From CALCCV01 sp964388665 (lineage in GTDB: Bacteria > Bdellovibrionota > Bdellovibrionia > Bdellovibrionales > Bdellovibrionaceae), in contig CAYMBJ010000110.1 of assembly GCA_964388665.1 (NCBI GenBank), positions 1-9,963 on the forward strand: 9,963 nucleotides of DNA. The letters run 5' to 3'. Shown here piece after piece: positions 6,801 to 9,963 of this stretch. The notes under the pieces were generated by a model. That model was not told the origin of the DNA and made no database searches. It was given only the letters and a program-made list of their open reading frames with translations. Within the stretch, counting starts at the first letter, position 1; every line of letters begins with the position of its first letter. Made by a program: the position numbers and the translations under genes.

Positions 6801-8121
6801 TGACATCAATGGCTTCATCGGTAACACGAAAGCCATAACGCTTTTCAGTTCTCGGTTTTTCGGAAGCCATAATGATCTTCCGAACTTCTTCAACGGATTG
6901 CTCACTCACGCCAATAGGGTCAAAGCGTCTTTGAATAGCCGGATTGCTTTTAAAGGCGTTTTGATATTCCACGCTTGTGGATGCACCGATAAGCTTGATG
7001 GCTCTCGTTCTGGAATCCAGGTAAGGCTTCATGGCCTCTACCTGGCCGGGGCCGAAGGTGTGAATTTCATCCACAAAAAGAATGACCTTAATGCCCAGTT
7101 TGCTCTCCAGAGTCAAAACCGCGTCGAAATACATTTCAAGAGCAGCGGCCTGGGAATTGTTATCGTTGGCTTTGGCCAGCCGTGAAATACGGGCTGGAGT
7201 GGTTTCAATCACGAATGCTCCAGCAAGTTCATTCTGATAAACAGCATGGGCGGGGAGATTTCCTTCCAAAATAGTTCTTGCGACTTTTTGAACGATGGTT
7301 GTTTTACCCGCACCTCGTGGGCCGACAAGAATAGGGTTCTTGCCTTTTTCCCGTGTTAAAGTGTCGATGGCCTGTTCGGTTTCCTTGTCCCGACCGAAAA
7401 TTTCAAACTGCTCGTTCTTCCTCAATTGCTCTAATATTTCGTCGCTCAAAAAACTACTGGTCGCGAGAAGCGCGATCCTTGCCGCCTCCTCGACATCCGG
7501 CCTCTGGCCGCCGGTCAAGAGGTTTGTAAGTTCTTGTTTCAAAAGCGGTCTGTCTGCCAAGGCTCCCTGAGCAATCGCTCGAACTTCTGCCTGTCGAATG
7601 AGTCTTTGCAAATCCGTATCTCGTCTTTGACCTGCCGCTTGGATCGCCTGATCTACTTCCGCGCCGATATGAGGGAATGCTCGATTCGCACTCCCTTGGG
7701 CCACGAATTGATCGATCTGAGATTTGATGGTCTTGAGCCCAGGAATGTCCTGTGGAGTTGCAAGGCTAATGAGAGATTTGATGGCGTTTCCAATCACAAA
7801 GGTGTTGGGATTGGCTTGAGCCAGCTCTTGAGTCGCTACTTGAATCAAAGCCTGATTCACTTCGAAGTAGGTGTAACTTCCAAGGGCCTGAGCTGCGCCA
7901 CTGGATTGGCGCTTATCCGGTGACTTCAACCGAATCAGGAGCTGCTGAACTGTTTCTATTTCGGCCTGAGATGGTTGTTGTTGCGCTGAACTCAGTGATG
8001 GGGCCAGCGAAATTCCGGCAATCAAAATCAAAACGAGGGATCTGAAATGGCTGAAAAGACAGTAAAAATTTCTGCAAACTCTTACATGATTGATCTGTTT
8101 AGAAATTTTACACTGTGCCAT
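3823..8121 (-). CDS. Exported or membrane-anchored triple AAA+ (Clp/HSP100-type) ATPase fused to FtsH-type M41 peptidase
   Basis: This 1432-residue protein starts at ATG 8121 behind an ideal AAAGGAGG (8129-8136, 7-base spacing). A long basic N-region and a hydrophobic segment at about 28-47, ending SLSSA-QQQ, look like a signal peptide or anchor. Residues 50-230 are helical and HEAT-like. AAA1 resembles ClpB NBD1: Walker A at 267-275 (GPRGAGKTT), D351-E352, arginine-finger segment PAIQRRF. AAA2 and AAA3 are NBD2-like: Walker A at 556-563 (GPTGVGKS) and 906-913 (GTTGTGKT), Walker B N634-E635 and D979-E980, and GAR sensor-2 motifs in both. The M41 domain has HEAGH at 1226-1230 and the third zinc ligand D1303 in NDL, the spacing seen in FtsH (77 versus 78). 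It probably unfolds and cleaves proteins. FtsH itself has one AAA module of a different subclass, so this arrangement is unusual. The C-terminus ends NRCADLLSGKL. It is the first gene of the operon. Confidence 0.85.
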   Translation of the reverse strand: MAQCKISKQINHVRVCRNFYCLFSHFRSLVLILIAGISLAPSLSSAQQQPSQAEIETVQQLLIRLKSPDKRQSSGAAQALGSYTYFEVNQALIQVATQELAQANPNTFVIGNAIKSLISLATPQDIPGLKTIKSQIDQFVAQGSANRAFPHIGAEVDQAIQAAGQRRDTDLQRLIRQAEVRAIAQGALADRPLLKQELTNLLTGGQRPDVEEAARIALLATSSFLSDEILEQLRKNEQFEIFGRDKETEQAIDTLTREKGKNPILVGPRGAGKTTIVQKVARTILEGNLPAHAVYQNELAGAFVIETTPARISRLAKANDNNSQAAALEMYFDAVLTLESKLGIKVILFVDEIHTFGPGQVEAMKPYLDSRTRAIKLIGASTSVEYQNAFKSNPAIQRRFDPIGVSEQSVEEVRKIIMASEKPRTEKRYGFRVTDEAIDVIVNNANRVYPDTSLVDASSKMLMTLSSVEARKLGNQRTQRAVEITEGMVYEFIQTKLGYPVNPLDVRALQKYKEDLLKTLNEEVIGQERMVGDITDEWIRLLKNNRKGVRSALALGPTGVGKSHLGRELAKKVFGSEGAFLEVDANQFKEGSLSTNTFFGAPNGVLSSDKTAGMLFDYLDDPGKGKFGGVILINEAERAHTDFWEKMMEIMDTGRATGGDGKERILGRHLIILTSNRGDLALYPKTIEDWTESEYKAHMDTLTEERLKAVFKEATTGRDQFRLPDPILARIDKFTAAEPMVPAKIRLIAIQKAQKVIRQVEASFKIKIELDPNVPAEIAKASYQKGLGARPVEKKVVDLVEAAIDRYLAQNDTNRGDQLRISLAQAGQTASINVQGPQGTTTLPIPIVIKQDLLSDQELLSRLDGLDKELKSRIFGQDEMIGRIKDAVIAHQATQGKRPLSIFAVGTTGTGKTETAKALAKSLYRSETRVIVLDMGKIIYEGEFNNIFGSPAGHVGSQDERIFEQFLRENPQGGVIVFDEISNMGGKDPAQKQALFKKLYSIFEEGVWTSPATNKTYELSKYTILNTGNDLEGLLQGISADDLRVSIWNKNKSPSNVRALLLKAGVPEAFLGRMADIILMKPLLKAEVNQVTRKILIEQTREFKEKGVDIKFEESFVQDISQKFFTQDQGARSIRNLVEFRVKSAITQLIIKARGIQNLQGKTIYLSIEDNQVNRTYIRPSDPERKVTLKASLKGKDALSVTLDATEFASKVNLQTRREVLRTSYHEAGHAIVNDPAITGERVAMITVVGQDNYLGYARYEEITGRAQSPTEQKVIVEMAKLLAGQTAEKLAGFQPSAGWANDLEKARSLATRYVLDWGLGENMASVQVDEKGKPRLSGAKARQFQKEMDRIFSESQTLAENVLQEKWSFVRAVVGELYAKGQMTGGRFTQIESQLKQTPGLFKWMKREGTDRLVRPRGGANRCADLLSGKL

Positions 8122-8588
8122 TCAAAGGCCTCCTTTATGCCGCCTACTGCAATATACGGCGTTGAAACTTACAAAGCTCGTCTTCAGCTGATTATTTATC
8201 AATAGTTATGCCAACTTAGCGTAATGGCGTAAGTCACCACGAACATTGTATATTTTTCAGTTTGTAGATCGAAATAGCGCGCAGTAAACCACAATTATTG
8301 GCACTGAGACAACATGTTGAATTTACACAATATTCTTAGGGTTGTTATGTTTTGACTGCGGATGCAGCTGAACACCGCTGTGAAGTAGGCTTTCCATCTG
8401 CTCAGATCTGAGCGTGTAAAAAGAATTGCTTTAATTTGATGATAAAAAGATCCCGCTTACTGCGACTGATTTTGAATGGCTCCGCAGTATCTGGTGCATA
8501 AATATTTTTCGTCCTCTGTGGGCGATAAAACTTTGATACGCTTTCATTTTAAACAGATAGAAAATCGTCATCGAAGTACCGCCTCCAG
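8122..8588. promoter_or_regulatory. 467-bp gene-free region upstream of the AAA+/M41 operon, with a 14-bp palindrome
   Basis: I see no gene here; the only nearby frame is a 22-codon run on the plus strand from 8137, without support. The operon promoter should lie here, reading left, but I found no clear sigma70 pair. A perfect 14-bp palindrome, GCTCAGATCTGAGC, lies at 8400-8413, about 280 bases upstream of the operon start. It could be an operator or chance. Much of the stretch is AT-rich. Confidence 0.4.
8129..8136 (-). promoter_or_regulatory. Strong Shine-Dalgarno for the AAA+/M41 gene
   Basis: On the minus strand this reads AAAGGAGG, 7 bases from the ATG at 8121. It fixes the start upstream of the hydrophobic segment, so the signal or anchor sequence belongs to the protein. 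Confidence 0.75.
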
Positions 8589-8879
8589 CTACATCCGACT
8601 TCGCAAACTTTGAAGGAACTTGATCGTTTGGTCTAGCATTTCAGTCGACTTCTTGAGTCCCAGATCCGGGCCTCCATCTCCCAAAAGCTCTCCCGCCAAA
8701 CAATTGAGTCCACCGGCGAGTCTCTCAAGCACCTCCAACGTCACGTTTGGAGCTGTATTTTCAAGTCGGGATATATACCTCACAGTAAGACCCGTTTTGT
8801 TCGCTAATTGCTGTTGTGAAATTCCCTGCCGTAATCGGATGGCTTTCACATTTTTAGCTACTGTCTTTCCTAACGCCAT
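8589..8879 (-). CDS. XRE-family helix-turn-helix transcriptional regulator
   Basis: This 96-residue protein is a small Cro/CI-type DNA-binding protein. Residues 7-62 form the XRE domain: a first helix with VKAIRLRQG, the turn ISQQQLANKTGLTVRYISRLE with the recognition helix, then TLEVLERLAGGL. The C-terminal 30 residues may form a short dimerisation helix. The ATG at 8879 has a GGGGGAGG tract only one base away, which is tight, but no better in-frame start is seen. It is divergent from the methyltransferase gene at 9076. Size and position fit a controller (C) protein of a restriction-modification system, which acts on its own and neighbouring promoters. Regulation of the AAA+ operon to its left is also possible. 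Family call is firm; target is inference. Confidence 0.88.
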   Translation of the reverse strand: MALGKTVAKNVKAIRLRQGISQQQLANKTGLTVRYISRLENTAPNVTLEVLERLAGGLNCLAGELLGDGGPDLGLKKSTEMLDQTIKFLQSLRSRM

Positions 8880-9075
8880 TCCTCCCCCTGTCTTTTAATT
8901 CTAGGGGGTGGTCTTTTGTCTGGTTAGATGCCATGTAGTTCTACACCATGGTCTTATAGTTCAGGTAATTATCGTTTCCAGCCGATACCCATAAGTGTCC
9001 ACCACATAGAACTAAAAGGTGACATCGGAAAAACATCGGAGACGTGCGTGTTTCGCATGGATGGAGGAACAACGA
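8880..9075. promoter_or_regulatory. Divergent promoter/operator region between the XRE regulator and the methyltransferase
   Basis: TAGTTC occurs at 8936-8941 and 8957-8962, exactly 21 bp (two helical turns) apart, and inverted as GAACTA at 9009-9014. The first copy sits in TGTAG-TT-CTACA (8934-8945), a small dyad. A possible -10, TATAGT at 8955-8960, for the methyltransferase gene overlaps the second copy. On the minus strand TAGAAT (8903 down to 8898) could be the -10 for the regulator gene. No good -35 is seen for either. The layout fits autoregulation by the XRE protein. Confidence 0.4.
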
Positions 9076-9963
9076 ATGGGTGCAACAGTGTTGGAATTTA
9101 AACCGAGAGAAAGCCTCACAGAGTTTGTGAAAGGTAAATCAAAAGTAAGTCTGATCAGGAGAGTAGGAGGACGCAAGAGCAGCCCAAACATGGCAATATT
9201 TGGAGAAAATCTCGCTGCACTTGCGGCCCTTAAAGCTGGATTTGGCACTGCCAAGGAAAGTTTTAAGGTGGACGTAATAGCAATCGATCCTCCCTACAAC
9301 GTGGGTGGTAATCAAGGTTACAAAAATATTTGGAAGGGCCAATCCGAAAAAGAAAGAGACTGGGCTGGTGACCACGGTGCTTTTCTCGATTTCATGGAGC
9401 CTCGCTTAAAAATTGCTCGCCAATTACTAAGTGATGAGGGAGTCATTTTTATCAACATCTGTGATGGTGAATATGCCCGGCTAAAAATTTTAATGAATCA
9501 AATCTTTGGAGAAGAAAACGATATTGGCACATTTGTCTGGGACAAAGGCCGTGGTTCACATGCGAAACAAGTTTCTATTACTCATGAATACATCATTTGC
9601 TACGCAAAAAATAAAACCAAGGCCCCCTCTTTGAGAGAGAAAAAACCTCAAGCGGAACCAATGCTCCAAAAAGCAGAAGAGCTTTTAAAGTCACTGCCCT
9701 ATGAATCGGCTCAAAAGGAATTCAAAAAATGGGTTCGTGAAGAGCAAAAGAAGGGGAATCTCCGTCCAGGAGAGGCCGTCTATTCTGAGATTCATCCGAA
9801 ATCGCATCGCCTATACAGAATCGCTGACTCTTGCGCACAGGACGACGTCAACGGAACACGATGCAAAAAAAAGCTAATTCATCCGGTAACGAAAAAACCA
9901 TGTCCTATACTGTCGAATTTCCAGTATAGTGTACCGGTGAATTTCCTCCAATGTGTACCACCT
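9076..9963 (+). CDS. Type III Mod-like DNA adenine N6-methyltransferase, truncated by the IS end
   Basis: The ATG at 9076 is preceded by GGAGG with 8-base spacing; an in-frame ATG at 9061 has no ribosome-binding site. The frame is open to the contig edge (296 codons), but only about 278 residues are native, because the IS end begins at 9911. Motif IV is DPPYN at 71-75. It is followed by the stretch typical of Mod subunits and beta-class adenine methyltransferases: FMEPRLKIARQLLSDEGVIF (107-126), the FGEEN and FVWDK segments, HEYIICYAKN (170-179), and near the break HPVTKKPCP (269-277). The enzyme would transfer a methyl group from S-adenosylmethionine to N6 of adenine. Typical type III Mod proteins are about 600 residues, so the target recognition and C-terminal parts are missing. 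No restriction subunit is visible; it would lie beyond the edge. Confidence 0.82.
   Translation, partial: MGATVLEFKPRESLTEFVKGKSKVSLIRRVGGRKSSPNMAIFGENLAALAALKAGFGTAKESFKVDVIAIDPPYNVGGNQGYKNIWKGQSEKERDWAGDHGAFLDFMEPRLKIARQLLSDEGVIFINICDGEYARLKILMNQIFGEENDIGTFVWDKGRGSHAKQVSITHEYIICYAKNKTKAPSLREKKPQAEPMLQKAEELLKSLPYESAQKEFKKWVREEQKKGNLRPGEAVYSEIHPKSHRLYRIADSCAQDDVNGTRCKKKLIHPVTKKPCPILSNFQYSVPVNFLQCVPP
9911..9963. mobile_element. Terminal fragment of an IS21-like insertion sequence (right contig edge)
   Basis: This is the exact inverted copy of 2-54. It starts TGTCGAATTTCC and contains GAATTTCC-N6-GTGTACC at 9915-9935 and 9939-9959. The junction is at 9910/9911 (one base ambiguous, because both flanks have the same neighbouring base) and interrupts the methyltransferase gene. 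The flanks at the two edges (starting GGTGGAAA at 55, ending CCTATAC at 9910) do not match as a target duplication, so the two ends come from different insertion events or different sides of separate copies. Confidence 0.7.

Noticed and set aside
8137..8205. Short plus-strand peptide of 22 codons starting at 8137
   Set aside because: No ribosome-binding site on that strand, and it overlaps the ribosome-binding region of the AAA+ gene.
9012..9375. Two minus-strand frames opposite the methyltransferase
   Set aside because: The plus strand encodes a clear DPPYN methyltransferase; the minus frames have no motif.
1..9963. A composite transposon bounded by two IS copies
   Set aside because: The element interiors point outwards beyond both edges and the flanks show no matching target duplication. 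A contig break at a repeat is the simpler explanation.

Overview
This window looks like a contig from a Gram-negative bacterium of moderate GC. Exported proteins with cleavable-looking signal peptides and a short Cys-containing motif near one processed N-terminus suggest the Bdellovibrionota/Oligoflexia or a related group, but that placement is a guess. Both ends are the same 53-bp sequence in inverted orientation (2-54 and 9911-9963). It begins TGTCGAATTTCC and carries two 21-bp sub-repeats, as IS21-family termini do. The contig therefore probably runs between two copies of one insertion sequence, and a gene is cut at each end.

Left to centre (minus strand): a two-gene operon starts at 8121. 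Its first gene encodes a 1432-residue protein with an N-terminal hydrophobic signal or anchor, three Clp/HSP100-type AAA+ modules and a C-terminal FtsH-type (M41) zinc metallopeptidase domain with all metal ligands visible. Fifteen bases later a 1053-residue exported protein begins. It has a nucleotidyltransferase-like domain, an ADP-ribosyltransferase-like domain with a possible H-Y-E triad, ankyrin-like repeats, and a C-terminal FGE-sulfatase/C-type-lectin-fold domain. The last ~120 bp of this gene look like the variable repeat (VR) of a diversity-generating retroelement (DGR). Only 6 of 120 coding-strand bases are A, the putative hypervariable codons mostly end in C or T, and the protein shows the RGGSW...GFRLV frame of DGR target proteins. 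Downstream lie a set of nested hairpins and the first 66 codons of a gene resembling the HRDC-type accessory protein of DGRs, which is cut by the IS end. No template repeat or reverse transcriptase is visible; they would lie beyond the left edge or have been lost.

Right (8122-9963): a 467-bp gene-free stretch, then a small XRE-family regulator on the minus strand, divergent from a type III Mod-like adenine methyltransferase on the plus strand. The methyltransferase is cut at about residue 278 by the second IS end. The divergent region contains three TAGTTC elements and may be the regulator's operator.

How the genes may work together (inference): the Clp/FtsH hybrid and the DGR target are co-transcribed, both carry export-type N-termini, and they share the peptide NRCADLLSG (C-terminus of the former, mature N-terminus of the latter). 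They could form one exported machine in which the variable lectin-like domain sets binding specificity and the ART/NTase domains act as effectors. The neighbouring methyltransferase and regulator look like a separate restriction-modification locus.
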